NCBI GenBank assembly: GCA_039816045.1
Contig: JBCBYB010000022.1
Coordinates: 1 to 64,000, forward strand
Length of the DNA stretch: 64,000 bases
Origin: Thermohalobaculum sp039816045
GTDB lineage: Bacteria > Pseudomonadota > Alphaproteobacteria > Rhodobacterales > Rhodobacteraceae
Reading direction: 5' to 3'
Shown: positions 46,863 through 55,142 of the stretch, piece by piece
Layout: every line of letters starts with the position of its first letter
Position numbering within the stretch: the stretch's first letter is position 1
Position numbers and translations under genes: made by a program
Notes under the pieces: generated by a model
Told to the model about the DNA's origin: nothing
Database searches by the model: none
The model's input: the letters and a program-made list of their open reading frames with translations, nothing else

Positions 46863-46878
46863 GTTCTGTCTTTGTTTC
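46863..46878 (+). promoter_or_regulatory. LexA-type SOS box upstream of recA (one mismatch)
   Basis: GTTCTGTCTTTGTTTC is one base off the alphaproteobacterial LexA box GTTC-N7-GTTC (last half GTTT). It lies about 106 bases before the recA start, a usual distance for recA promoters. Confidence 0.6.
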
Positions 46879-46983
46879 TCAGAATGTGTCAAGCACGAGA
46901 ACAGGGCATGAACGAACCGGAGGTGTTTGGTGTCCGGCCGCGATTGCCGCGACCCGGTCAGTGTGGAATAAGGAGGGACGGCA

Positions 46984-48051
46984 ATGACCGACAGTCTTCT
47001 CAACCTGGACGAAAGACGCGGGATGGACAAACAGAAAGCACTCGACTCGGCCGTTGCGCAGATCGAGCGGAATTTTGGCAAGGGCTCGATCATGAAGCTC
47101 GGCCAGCGCGAGGTGATGGATGTCGAGGCCGTGCCGACCGGCTCGCTTGGGCTCGACATTGCGCTCGGCATCGGCGGGCTGCCTAAGGGACGGATCATCG
47201 AGATCTACGGACCCGAGAGCTCTGGTAAGACGACGCTTGCGCTGCATGTGATTGCGGAGGAGCAGAGGCTTGGAGGCACCTGCGCCTTCGTTGACGCAGA
47301 GCACGCGCTCGACCCTGTTTATGCGCGCAAGCTCGGTGTTGATGTGGACGAGCTGTTGATCTCCCAGCCTGATGCAGGCGAGCAGGCGCTTGAGATTACC
47401 GATACACTGGTGCGCTCTGGGGCGATTTCCTGCGTCGTGGTTGATTCGGTCGCGGCGCTGACGCCCAAGGCCGAGCTCGAAGGCGATATGGGTGATGCCA
47501 CGGTCGGTGCCCAGGCCCGCCTGATGAGCCAGGCGATGCGTAAACTCACCGCATCGATCAGCCGCTCGAAATGCATGGTGATCTTCATCAACCAGATCCG
47601 CATGAAGATCGGCGTGATGTTTGGCAGCCCTGAGACGACGACGGGTGGCAACGCTCTGAAGTTCTATTCTTCCGTGCGGCTCGATATTCGCCGCATCGGC
47701 GCGATTAAGGATCGCGACGAGGTTGTGGGCAACCAGACCCGCGTCAAGGTCGTGAAGAACAAGGTGGCACCGCCATTCAAACAGGTCGAGTTTGACATCA
47801 TGTATGGTGAGGGCATCTCGAAAACGGGTGAACTCATCGATCTTGGTGTCAAGGCCGGTGTGGTGGAGAAGTCGGGTGCTTGGTTCTCCTTTGGCGATCA
47901 GCGGATCGGCCAAGGCCGCGAGAACGCCAAGCGGTTCATGAAGGAGAACCCTGACATCGCACTGACGGTCGAGGACAAGATCCGCGCGGCCCACGGGCTC
48001 GACTTCGATCTTGCAGACGGCCCGGACGAGGATGGTGTCATCGAGGCCTGA
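46984..48051 (+). CDS. recA: Recombinase A
   Basis: A 355-residue RecA. The core starts KQKALDSAVAQIERNFGKGSIMKLG, with Walker A GPESSGKTT, CAFVDAEHALDP, Walker B VVVDSVAALTPKAE, loop L1 and L2 regions (GDMGDATVGAQARLMSQAMRKL and NQIRMKIGVMFGSPETTTGGNALKFY). It catalyses strand exchange and LexA cleavage. The start ATG at 46984 follows GGAGGGACGGCA. An SOS box lies upstream and a long hairpin follows the stop. Confidence 0.98.
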   Translation: MTDSLLNLDERRGMDKQKALDSAVAQIERNFGKGSIMKLGQREVMDVEAVPTGSLGLDIALGIGGLPKGRIIEIYGPESSGKTTLALHVIAEEQRLGGTCAFVDAEHALDPVYARKLGVDVDELLISQPDAGEQALEITDTLVRSGAISCVVVDSVAALTPKAELEGDMGDATVGAQARLMSQAMRKLTASISRSKCMVIFINQIRMKIGVMFGSPETTTGGNALKFYSSVRLDIRRIGAIKDRDEVVGNQTRVKVVKNKVAPPFKQVEFDIMYGEGISKTGELIDLGVKAGVVEKSGAWFSFGDQRIGQGRENAKRFMKENPDIALTVEDKIRAAHGLDFDLADGPDEDGVIEA

Positions 48052-48073
48052 CTCTGGCCAGTTAGGCTTCAAC

Positions 48074-48105
48074 TATGCGGTGGGCGCTCGACAGCCCATC
48101 GCATA
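48074..48105 (+). terminator. Hairpin after recA
   Basis: TATGCG-g-TGGGC and GCCCA-t-CGCATA pair into a 12-base stem with one mismatch and an 8-base loop, 22 bases after the recA stop. No T-run follows, so it may be a transcript-stabilising or Rho-type end rather than a classical intrinsic terminator. Confidence 0.5.
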
Positions 48106-48210
48106 ATGACTTTGCGCGTCAGCGGCGGCCGCTCTCCGTCCTGCGGTCGTCGAGGTCCGATAGGCTCGGCCTAACAAGGTAAACGCCGCTGTTGGGGGGG
48201 AGATGTGTTC

Positions 48211-48640
48211 ATGAAAGAGGTGTGGATCTGCATCGTCATCGAGGCTGGCTCGACCGTTGCGCGCGGTCGGGTGCCGACTTAGCCGGCTGCGATCGCGGAA
48301 TCTCTTGCCGAGAAGACTAAGGGCCCGGATCGGGCGGTGTATGAGAGCGGCTCGCTCTCAACCTTGCTGCACCGGAGGCCGGAAGAGCAAGGGCCGGCGG
48401 TTGTCTGCATCAATGCCCGCTCTAGGCGCACAAGGTTCACTCGGCCACGCTTAACAAGTCCGACCGCGAGGACACCGAGGTGCTCGCTCAACTTGCGCGC
48501 CCTGACTGGGACGCGAAGCTACATATCCGGAGCGAGTTGGCTGATCAGCTGCGCATGCTGATCGGCGCGCGAACGCAGCTTCTCCAGCGTGGCGCGATCT
48601 CGCGGGCCAAGTTTGGCGCGTGCCGAAGACCAACGGCATC
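48211..48640 (+). pseudogene. IS110-family transposase fragment
   Basis: From ATG at 48211 the frame reads MKEVWICIVIEAGSTVARG, hits a TAG at 48280, then resumes AAIAESLAEKTKGPDRAVYESGSLSTLLHR and VVCINAR, the N-terminal DEDD domain of IS110 transposases. The frame shifts near 48425 and continues with HKVHSATLNKSDREDTEVLAQLARPDW and LRMLIGARTQLLQ. The C-terminal Ser-containing domain is absent. Inactive relic. Confidence 0.75.
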
Positions 48641-48803
48641 CGCTGGAGCCCATTTCGACAGTTGAGCACTGCGCGAACGTCCGCAAGCAGCTCGGGGCGA
48701 CCGGGACGCGGTGCTGGGGCTGCTGGCCGTGGCCTTCGCGACTGTTCACCGGACGCTCAGTCTCGCGCTCAAGGTAACGAAACCCAGCTTTCGCTGAGGC
48801 GAA

Positions 48804-49525
48804 ATGGCGATGGCGCTTCGGGTTGATTTCGCTACGGTGTGCCCGAAACTGAATAAGCTCGGCTTCGCGAAACTCTCGGCGCGGCCCCGCCAACATGCCC
48901 AGAATGAGGAGCGGGCGGCTGCTTTCAGAATGACTTCCCCGCCCGGCTGGCGGACATCCGGGATCGCCTCCCACCTGGCACGCCGGTAGAGATCTGGTTC
49001 CAGGACGAGGCGAGGGTTATCCAGAAAAACAAGGTCACACCCCGCTGGGCGAAGCGCGGCTCCCGGCCCTCGGCACCACACCATCAACGCACGATCAGCG
49101 TACGAGTCGGCGTATTTCTTCGGCGCGATCTGCCTGAAGACGGGCAACTAAGACGGGCAAGGGCGCGGGGCCTCGTCATGCCCTGGTGCGACAGGCACGC
49201 CATGACCGCATACCTGGACGAGATCTCACGGATGGTCGCGCCCGGGGCGCATGCCGTGGTTATCCTCGACCAGGCTGGCTGGCACATGTCGAAAGCGCTC
49301 GTCGTGCCCGACAACATCGCCCTCATGCCGCTGCCGCCCCGGTCGCCGGAGCTGAACCCGGTCGCGTGTGTCTGGCAGTACATCCGCGAGAACCGGCTCT
49401 CGAACCGGGTGCTCTCAAGCGACGAAGACATCGTCGCGCGCTCCTGCGAGGCATGGAACAAGCGCATCGACCGCCCTTGGACGATCATCACCGTCCGCCA
49501 CTGTCAGTGGGCTCATGGGTTCTGA
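48804..49525 (+). pseudogene. IS630-family transposase, frameshifted
   Basis: Pieces of an IS630 transposase in three frames: KLNKLGFAKLSARPRQHAQNEERAAAF (about 48850-48925), then DIRDRLPPGTPVEIWFQDEARVIQKNKVTPRWAKRGSRPSAP (to about 49075), then YLDEISRMVAPGAHAVVILDQAGWHMSKAL and LPPRSPELNPVACVWQYIRENRLSNRV, running to the natural stop at 49525. The first and second catalytic Asp (QDEAR, LDQAGWH) and Glu region are present but out of frame, so it is inactive. Confidence 0.85.
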
Positions 49526-49668
49526 TCAGCGCGAGCTGGAAAGGGACCCCCTGGAGTCCTCCTGGATTGATGAAGTCGGATGGTAGTATCAGCTTAGAGC
49601 CAATTCTGTGGATAAACAACGTGTTGCGGCGCGGCAGAGGCGGCTTCTTGAGGGGCTCCGCACCTGCA

Positions 49669-50142
49669 TCACGCTGTTGCGGGAAGGAGCTTGGCCATCT
49701 TGCGGAGGTTCTGGGCGGTGGTGGCGAGAGTGAACTCGTCCTGGGCCCCATTCGGTCGTCTCAGGCGCAGGCGGTTCAGGCCGAGGATCTTCTCGAGGTG
49801 GGCGAAGAGCATCTCGACCTTCCTTCGGGCTCGGCGGGAGGCGACGAAGGCGTCGGTCTTGGCGATCTTACGAGCGAACTCGCGCGCGCCTTCATGGATC
49901 GAGCGCGTAACCTTCCAGCTCGGTGCCTTCGGGCAGCAGCGCTGTTTGAACGCGCAGGCCGAGCAGTCGGCTATCGCAGCCCTGTATTGGAATGTCTCGT
50001 CTTCTTTCGGCCGCGGTCCGATCGTTTGAAAGGCGCGCCGGGCCGGCAGCAACTCCTTGCCGGCCGGGCAGAGGTAGCGGTCCTTGCGGGCTTCGAAGAT
50101 GAAGTCGGCACGGGCGAAGGAGCCGTCATCTCGACGTCGACA
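49669..50142 (-). pseudogene. IS1182-family transposase, C-terminal remnant
   Basis: Only the last 160 or so residues of an IS1182-type transposase remain: DDGSFARADFIFEARKDRYLCPAGKEL, the Cys cluster ADCSACAFKQRCCPKAP, SIHEGAREFARKIAKTDAFVASRRARRKVEMLFAHLEKIL and RLRRPNGAQDEFTLATTAQNLRKMAKLLP. The N-terminal part stops abruptly at about 50142, where an IS3-type end begins on the other strand, so the IS3 element probably cut it. Confidence 0.85.
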
Positions 50143-50460
50143 ATTGGAGTGCCCCCACTGAAGTGGTCCACCGACTGGGATAGGATTATCCCTTTCTGAG
50201 GAGGACCAAGAAATGGCTGGGAAGCGAGACAAGCCGGAGGCGCTGCATCGAGAGCGTGCGGCAGATGCTTGGCGTGCCCGCTCTTAACAGGTCTGGGCGC
50301 CGCGCCCACCGCACGGTCGGACAGCACCGCTCGACCCAGCGCAAAGCGCCCCAGGGGCGTCGCGATGAGGCTCTCCTCAAGGAGGACATCATCGCGTTCG
50401 CCCGCAAGCACGGGCGCTACGGCTATCCACTGACCGGCAGGGGTTTGCCCGCAAACGCCG
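50143..50460 (+). pseudogene. IS3-family element remnant (left end, orfA stub, orfB piece)
   Basis: Begins with the IS end TGGAGTGCCCCCACT. An ATG at 50214 after GAGGAGGACCAAGAA opens orfA (MAGKRDKPEALH), which is lost after a few codons by deletion. It joins an orfB piece in another frame: RRAHRTVGQHRSTQRKAPQGRRDEALLKEDIIAFARKHGRYGYPLTGR, characteristic of IS3/IS407-like OrfB before the catalytic domain. The rest of orfB is missing. A similar left end is found at 54869. Confidence 0.75.
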
Positions 50461-51001
50461 TAAGGCGCATGATCACTGGCCTGGAGCGCCGTGGCGACCG
50501 CCGGCCCTCAAACCAGAGTGGCTGGATTGTGCGCCGCCAGCTTGGCGTTATCTCCAACCGTCATTGACACACGCGCCATTGAGCACCTCCCCTCTCCGAG
50601 CCCGTGCCGGGTCGTTCTCGCCCGTTTCAGCTCTTGCGGTCATCGCGCTGCGATGGACGCGCAGCGTGGGTCTTAGCCCCAGGTTTTGCAGGCCAAATCC
50701 AACGCGCATGGGCAGTGAACTCTGGGCAATAGCACATTGGAAAGCGGTCGGTTGACGAGGCCATGGCTGACTGCGGAGCCCCGGTCCAGGCAGAGATGGG
50801 TATGGTCGCACGACGGGCTGCATAGATGATGAGCGCCGCTGTCAGGGATCTGAGACCCGGGGGACATGTCGCTGTCGGCCCTCTAACCTCATAGACAAAT
50901 CATTTATTTACAGATGCTTAACCTTCGTAGAAGGGTCACAGTTCCGAGGCTCCATTGTGACGTTGTCTGCGCATGCTCCGCTCCACTTACAGGGGGTCAA
51001 G
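50461..51001. other. Gene-free region before phnC
   Basis: About 540 bases. The left two thirds hold no recognisable coding sequence and probably contain decayed mobile-element DNA. From 50885 the sequence turns AT-rich (ATAGACAAATCATTTATTTACAG region), the likely phn promoter, followed by an inverted repeat at 50935-50961. Confidence 0.6.
50935..50961. promoter_or_regulatory. Inverted repeat upstream of phnC
   Basis: GTCACA at 50935-50940 and TGTGAC at 50956-50961 form a perfect inverted repeat with 15 bases between, some 40 bases before phnC. It does not match the direct repeat of a Pho box. Possible operator. Confidence 0.4.
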
Positions 51002-51826
51002 ATGCAGGCGATACATGTAAAAAACGTCACAAAAACGTTTGGCAACAGGCTTCGTGCGCTTGACGATGTCAGCCTGACACTTGAAGCGGGTGAGATGGTG
51101 GCGCTGATCGGCGCTTCAGGCTCCGGGAAGTCCACCCTGATCCGTCATATCGCCGGTTTGGTCACTGCCAACCGCGGCTCTGGGGGCGGCGAGATCACGG
51201 CAATGGGCGAGACGGTCCAGTCGCAGGGGCGGATCTCTCGCAAGATCACCGCTGTGCGCCACAAGCTCGGCGTTATCTTCCAGCAGTTCAACCTCGTCCC
51301 GCGCCTTTCGGTCTTGACCAATGTTCTGACGGGCCGCCTCGGGCAAATCCCACGGCTCCGCGGCACCTGTATGATCTTCACCCACCGCGAGAAACAGATC
51401 GCAATGCAGGCGCTCATCCGCGTCGGCATCGGTGAGACGGCGCGGCAGCGGGCCTCCACCCTCTCCGGAGGCCAACAGCAGCGCGCCGCCATCGCCCGCT
51501 GCCTGGTTCAGGAGGCCGAGATCATCCTGGCGGACGAGCCGATTGCCTCGCTGGACCCCGCTTCTGCCAAGCGCGTGATGCAAATCCTCTCCGAGATCAA
51601 CCGAACGGAGAACGCAGCGATCCTCGTGTCGCTGCACCAGGTGGAATACGCCCGGCGCTATTGCCCGCGGACGATCGCCATGCGCGATGGCAGAATCGTC
51701 TTCGACGGTCCGAGCGAGCAGCTCACGACGGACTTCCTGCGCGAGATCTACGGCGAGGCGAGCGAGGAACTGATCCTTCCCGACGCCGATGCCTTCGCCC
51801 CCATGAAAACCGCTGTCGCATCCTGA
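51002..51826 (+). CDS. phnC: Phosphonate-type ABC transporter ATPase PhnC
   Basis: A 274-residue ABC ATPase. Walker A is GASGSGKST, the Q-loop GVIFQQFNLVPRLSV with the family's LTGRLGQIP region, signature STLSGGQQQRAAIARCL, Walker B IILADEPIASLD and switch His in VSLHQVEYA. NVLTGRLGQ and the RRYC...RDGRIVFDGP end are typical of PhnC. It powers PhnE. The ATG at 51002 follows AGGGGG; a frame 15 codons longer exists but lacks similarity. First gene of phnCDE. Confidence 0.92.
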   Translation: MQAIHVKNVTKTFGNRLRALDDVSLTLEAGEMVALIGASGSGKSTLIRHIAGLVTANRGSGGGEITAMGETVQSQGRISRKITAVRHKLGVIFQQFNLVPRLSVLTNVLTGRLGQIPRLRGTCMIFTHREKQIAMQALIRVGIGETARQRASTLSGGQQQRAAIARCLVQEAEIILADEPIASLDPASAKRVMQILSEINRTENAAILVSLHQVEYARRYCPRTIAMRDGRIVFDGPSEQLTTDFLREIYGEASEELILPDADAFAPMKTAVAS

Positions 51827-51847
51827 CCCTACCTGAGGAGACTTGTC

Positions 51848-52858
51848 ATGACCTTGATCGCCCGCCTGGCCACCGCTGCGGCCGTTGCCTCAGCCCTGGC
51901 CACCCCGGCCCTGGCCGATGAACGCACCAACCCGGAGACGCTGTATTTTGGCATCCTGGCCACCGAGAACTCGACCGCTCAGCGCGAGAAGTGGGGTCCG
52001 TTCCTGGAGGATCTTCAGGCCGCCCTCGACATCCCCGTCGAGCCCTTCTTCGCTGCTGACTATGCGGGCGTGATCGAGGGCATGCGCTTCGATAAGGTCG
52101 ACGTCGTCTGGTACGGCAACAAATCGGGCATGGTGGCGGTCGACCGCGCTGGCGCCGAGATCTTTGCCCAAACCACCGAAGCCAATGGCGACCAGGGCTA
52201 CTGGTCGGTGATGGTGACCCATAAAGACAGCGATCTGACCTATGAGGACGTGATCTCCTGCGGCAAGAAGATCGATTTCGGCATCGGCGACCCGAACTCG
52301 ACCTCGGGCTTTCTCGTGCCCTCGACCTTTGTCTTTGCCCAGAACGGCATCAACCCGCGCGATTGCTTCAAGACCGTGCGCAACGCGAACCATGAGACCA
52401 ACCTGATCTCGGTCGCAACCAAGCGCGTTGACGCGGCCGTTGCCTCCTCGGGCGGTCTCTACCACCGTCTGAAAAAGGCCAAGCCGGAGATGTTCGCCGA
52501 GATCAAAGAGATCTGGCGCTCGCCGCTGATTGCCTCGGACCCGATGGCCTGGCGCCCGGAGCTGAACGACGACCTCAAAGCCAAGATCATGCACTTCTTC
52601 ATGACCTATGGCCGCCTCGGCACCGATGAGGAGGTGAAGGCCGCGCGCGAGAAGCTGGCCATCATCGCCATGGGCCCGTTCATCCCGTCCTCGAATGCCC
52701 AGCTCTGGCCGTTCTACGAGATGGACCAGATCCGTATGCGCATGTCGATCGAGGGCGATGAGACCTTCTCGGCCGAGGAAAAAGCCGAGAAGATCGCGGA
52801 GATTGACGCGAAGATCGAAGAGATCCGCACCAACGCCGCTGCGCGTCCGCGCAAGTAA
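51848..52858 (+). CDS. phnD: Phosphonate-type substrate-binding protein PhnD
   Basis: A 336-residue periplasmic binding protein with a signal peptide (MTLIARLATAAAVASALATPALA). The PhnD pattern is clear: LYFGILATENSTAQREKWGPFLEDLQAALDIPVEPFFAADYAGVIEGMRFDKVDVVWYGNKSG, then GIGDPNSTSGFLVPSTFVF and ATKRVDAAVASSGG. These Ser/Thr and Tyr residues line the phosphonate pocket in relatives. The ligand might be a phosphonate, phosphite or phosphate ester. GAGGAG precedes the ATG. A strong hairpin follows the stop. Confidence 0.92.
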   Translation: MTLIARLATAAAVASALATPALADERTNPETLYFGILATENSTAQREKWGPFLEDLQAALDIPVEPFFAADYAGVIEGMRFDKVDVVWYGNKSGMVAVDRAGAEIFAQTTEANGDQGYWSVMVTHKDSDLTYEDVISCGKKIDFGIGDPNSTSGFLVPSTFVFAQNGINPRDCFKTVRNANHETNLISVATKRVDAAVASSGGLYHRLKKAKPEMFAEIKEIWRSPLIASDPMAWRPELNDDLKAKIMHFFMTYGRLGTDEEVKAAREKLAIIAMGPFIPSSNAQLWPFYEMDQIRMRMSIEGDETFSAEEKAEKIAEIDAKIEEIRTNAAARPRK

Positions 52859-52872
52859 AGACCGGCCCTCCC

Positions 52873-52906
52873 AGCCCCCTGCCATCCGGCGGGGGGCTAT
52901 TCTTTT
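52873..52906 (+). terminator. Attenuator-type hairpin between phnD and phnE
   Basis: AGCCCCCTGCC, loop ATCC, GGCGGGGGGCT, then ATTCTTTT. An 11-base GC-rich stem with one G-T pair and a U-rich tail, 14 bases after the phnD stop and 15 before phnE. It would let most transcripts end after the binding-protein gene. Confidence 0.75.
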
Positions 52907-52920
52907 GAGCGGATCAGCCC

Positions 52921-53844
52921 ATGACCTATGCGATCACCCCCCCTGACGCACGGAACCTCGACGAGACCGTGGTTCCGGGCCGGACGATGAAGGAAAAGAC
53001 CTTCGACGTCCTGCTCTGGGGCACGTTCTTGGTGCTGTTGGTCTGGAGCTTTGTCCCCTCGGGCATGCACCGGTCGTGGGAGGTGCTGACCGAGGGCGAC
53101 AACATCTACCTGATGGTCAAGGACTTCCTGGAGCCGAACTTCCGCTACTGGCGCAGCTATCTCGATCTTATGCTCGAGTCCGTGCAGATGGCGGTTTGGG
53201 GGACGTTCCTGTCCGTGGTTTTCGGGGTTCCGTTCGGGCTCTTGTCGTCGACGAACATCGCGCCGAGTTGGATCGTGTTCCCGGTACGCCGCTTGATGGA
53301 CGCCTTCCGTGCCATCAACGAACTGGTCTTCGCCCTGATCTTCGTGGCCGCGGTCGGCCTCGGCCCGCTGGCAGGTGTGCTCGCGCTGATGATCCACACA
53401 ACCGGCGTGCTGGCCAAACTGTTCTCGGAGGCGGTCGAGGCGATCGACCCGCGCCCCGTCGAAGGCATCCGCGCCACCGGCGCCACGCGGCTGCAGGAGA
53501 TCGTCTTTGCTGTGATCCCCCAAGTCCTCCCGCTCTGGATCTCGCTGGTGCTCTATCGCTTCGAGTCGAATGTCCGGTCGGCCACGGTGCTGGGCATCGT
53601 CGGCGCTGGCGGCATCGGCATGTCACTGTCGGAGTCGCTGCGCGGGTTCGAGTACGCCTCGGGCGCCGCGATCTTGTTGATTATCCTCGTGACGGTCTCG
53701 CTCTTCGACATCTTTGGCACTCTGCTGCGCCGCGTCGTTATCGACGGTGAGGATCACATGACATTTGCGCTCTATCTTGGGTCTCTGACTGCACTGATGG
53801 TGGCGATTGAGTTGGTGCTGGCCGGGATCATCCCACTCGGATGA
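52921..53844 (+). CDS. phnE: Phosphonate-type ABC transporter permease PhnE
   Basis: A 307-residue inner-membrane permease with about six spans. The ABC permease EAA loop is in EAVEAIDPRPVEGIRATGATRLQEIVFAVIPQ, followed by ESNVRSATVLGIVGAGGIGMSLSESLR, both characteristic of PhnE. The periplasmic loop near residues 50-75 is longer than usual. It forms the channel for PhnD cargo. No second permease gene is present. Confidence 0.93.
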   Translation: MTYAITPPDARNLDETVVPGRTMKEKTFDVLLWGTFLVLLVWSFVPSGMHRSWEVLTEGDNIYLMVKDFLEPNFRYWRSYLDLMLESVQMAVWGTFLSVVFGVPFGLLSSTNIAPSWIVFPVRRLMDAFRAINELVFALIFVAAVGLGPLAGVLALMIHTTGVLAKLFSEAVEAIDPRPVEGIRATGATRLQEIVFAVIPQVLPLWISLVLYRFESNVRSATVLGIVGAGGIGMSLSESLRGFEYASGAAILLIILVTVSLFDIFGTLLRRVVIDGEDHMTFALYLGSLTALMVAIELVLAGIIPLG

Positions 53845-53880
53845 GACGCAGGCACGAAGGTCCACGCCGGAGGACATGCA

Positions 53881-54696
53881 ATGACCCCTTTGAAGATCGG
53901 TGCGGCGCTTCCCATCAGCGAGATCCCCACCCACCGGGACTGGCTGTTCGCGGCCGACCGGGACCTCGAGATCCAGGACTTCGTCCGCTATGAGGTCTTC
54001 AAGGACGGCTGGCGAGAGACCGTTGAGCGCGGCAGGGCGGCCCTAGAGAGCTTCGGCGGGCGCCTCGGTATCCACGGGCCCTATCACGGGCTCGACATCG
54101 ACAACGGCGACCCTGAGTTGCAGAGGATCATCTCGCAGCGCTTTGTGTCCGCCATCGAGGCGGCCGATGCCCTCGGGGCCCGTCAGATGGTCATGCACTC
54201 GCCCTTCAATCTTTGGAGCCACCATCACCGCTGGGACGGGATGGGCCGGCAGGCGCGGCTGATGGAGGCGATCGCCAGCCTGATGGGCCCGGTCATCGCG
54301 GCGGCAGAGACCCATGGCGTGACCTTGGTCTTCGAGAACTGTGACGATGCCGTGCCAGAGACGCGCCGCGAGATGGTCGAGGCTTTTGGCTCGTCCGCGC
54401 TCGCACTCTCGATCGACTCGGGCCATGCGCAGCTGTCCCGTCGGATGTACGGAGCCCCGCCAGTGGATGCCTTTGTGCGAGACGCGGGCAATCTGCTGAA
54501 ACATGTCCACCTGCAGGACCTCGACGGGTATGCGGACCGGCACTGGCCACCGGGAGATGGGGAGATCGAGTGGCGAGCGGTCTTCGCCGCGCTTGCCGAG
54601 TGCGAGAGCAATCCGCATCTGGTCCTGGAGTTGAACGACCCAGCCGAGATCCCAAAGGGCTTTCGATATTTGGTCGATCGGGGTCTCGCGGTCTAG
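53881..54696 (+). CDS. TIM-barrel sugar phosphate isomerase/epimerase-like protein
   Basis: A 271-residue xylose isomerase-like TIM barrel. Metal-site motifs: LGIHGPYHGLDID, MVMHSPFNLW, VTLVFENCDDA (Glu), LSIDSGHAQLS (Asp, His), VHLQDLDGYADRHWPPGDGEIEW and LVLELND (Glu). This order fits the AP endonuclease 2-like group that isomerises or cleaves sugars. It follows phnE by 36 bases, so it is probably in the transporter operon; a role in processing the imported compound is inferred. No C-P lyase or phosphonatase genes are seen. Confidence 0.82.
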   Translation: MTPLKIGAALPISEIPTHRDWLFAADRDLEIQDFVRYEVFKDGWRETVERGRAALESFGGRLGIHGPYHGLDIDNGDPELQRIISQRFVSAIEAADALGARQMVMHSPFNLWSHHHRWDGMGRQARLMEAIASLMGPVIAAAETHGVTLVFENCDDAVPETRREMVEAFGSSALALSIDSGHAQLSRRMYGAPPVDAFVRDAGNLLKHVHLQDLDGYADRHWPPGDGEIEWRAVFAALAECESNPHLVLELNDPAEIPKGFRYLVDRGLAV

Positions 54697-55142
54697 GACG
54701 TCTTTCTCGACCCAGCGAGGTTTCGGGCGCATCTGCGCTTCCGGCGTGAGACGGTCCTTGGCATGGGTGCGGGAGACTGGCTCGCCTCAGAGGTCAGCCG
54801 AGACTGGGATCATCAGGCTATTGCGCTCGGTCTGGCAGAGGGTCGGCGCGATCAGCCATGTCGCCGGGTGGATTGCCCCTAAGATGACCCACCCACTGGG
54901 ATAGGATTGCCCCGGTCGGACCCTGCCGCCTGATCCCGGACCGGGCAACACCCTCCGTGCCGATCCGGAGGGCCGAGACGACGACAGGCGCGGGGTGGCG
55001 GTTCGCGCCGGCATAGAAGGAGAAGGGTCACAAGCCTTAACCGGCGACCCAGCTCTGGGCACTGCGCGAGGGGCTATAACAATAACCAATTGGTTCATAG
55101 GGCCCCGCGACGTTCCTCTCTTGTCAAACAGCGGAGGCTCTC
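54697..55142. other. Intergenic region with an IS3 end remnant
   Basis: About 450 bases without a convincing gene. It contains an IS3-type left end (54869-54914) and a perfect 7-base stem (CCCTCCG, 8-base loop, CGGAGGG at 54951-54972) of unknown role. Confidence 0.6.
54869..54914 (+). mobile_element. IS3-type left-end remnant
   Basis: TGGATTGCCCC at 54869, then ACTGGGATAGGATT at 54895-54908, match TGGAGTGCCCC and ACTGGGATAGGATT of the IS3 relic at 50143 in the same order and direction. No transposase follows. It suggests a second insertion that was later deleted. Confidence 0.6.

Noticed and set aside
50461..50900. Short open frames on both strands in this gap
   Set aside because: None shows a family motif or a suitable ribosome site; likely chance frames in decayed IS DNA.
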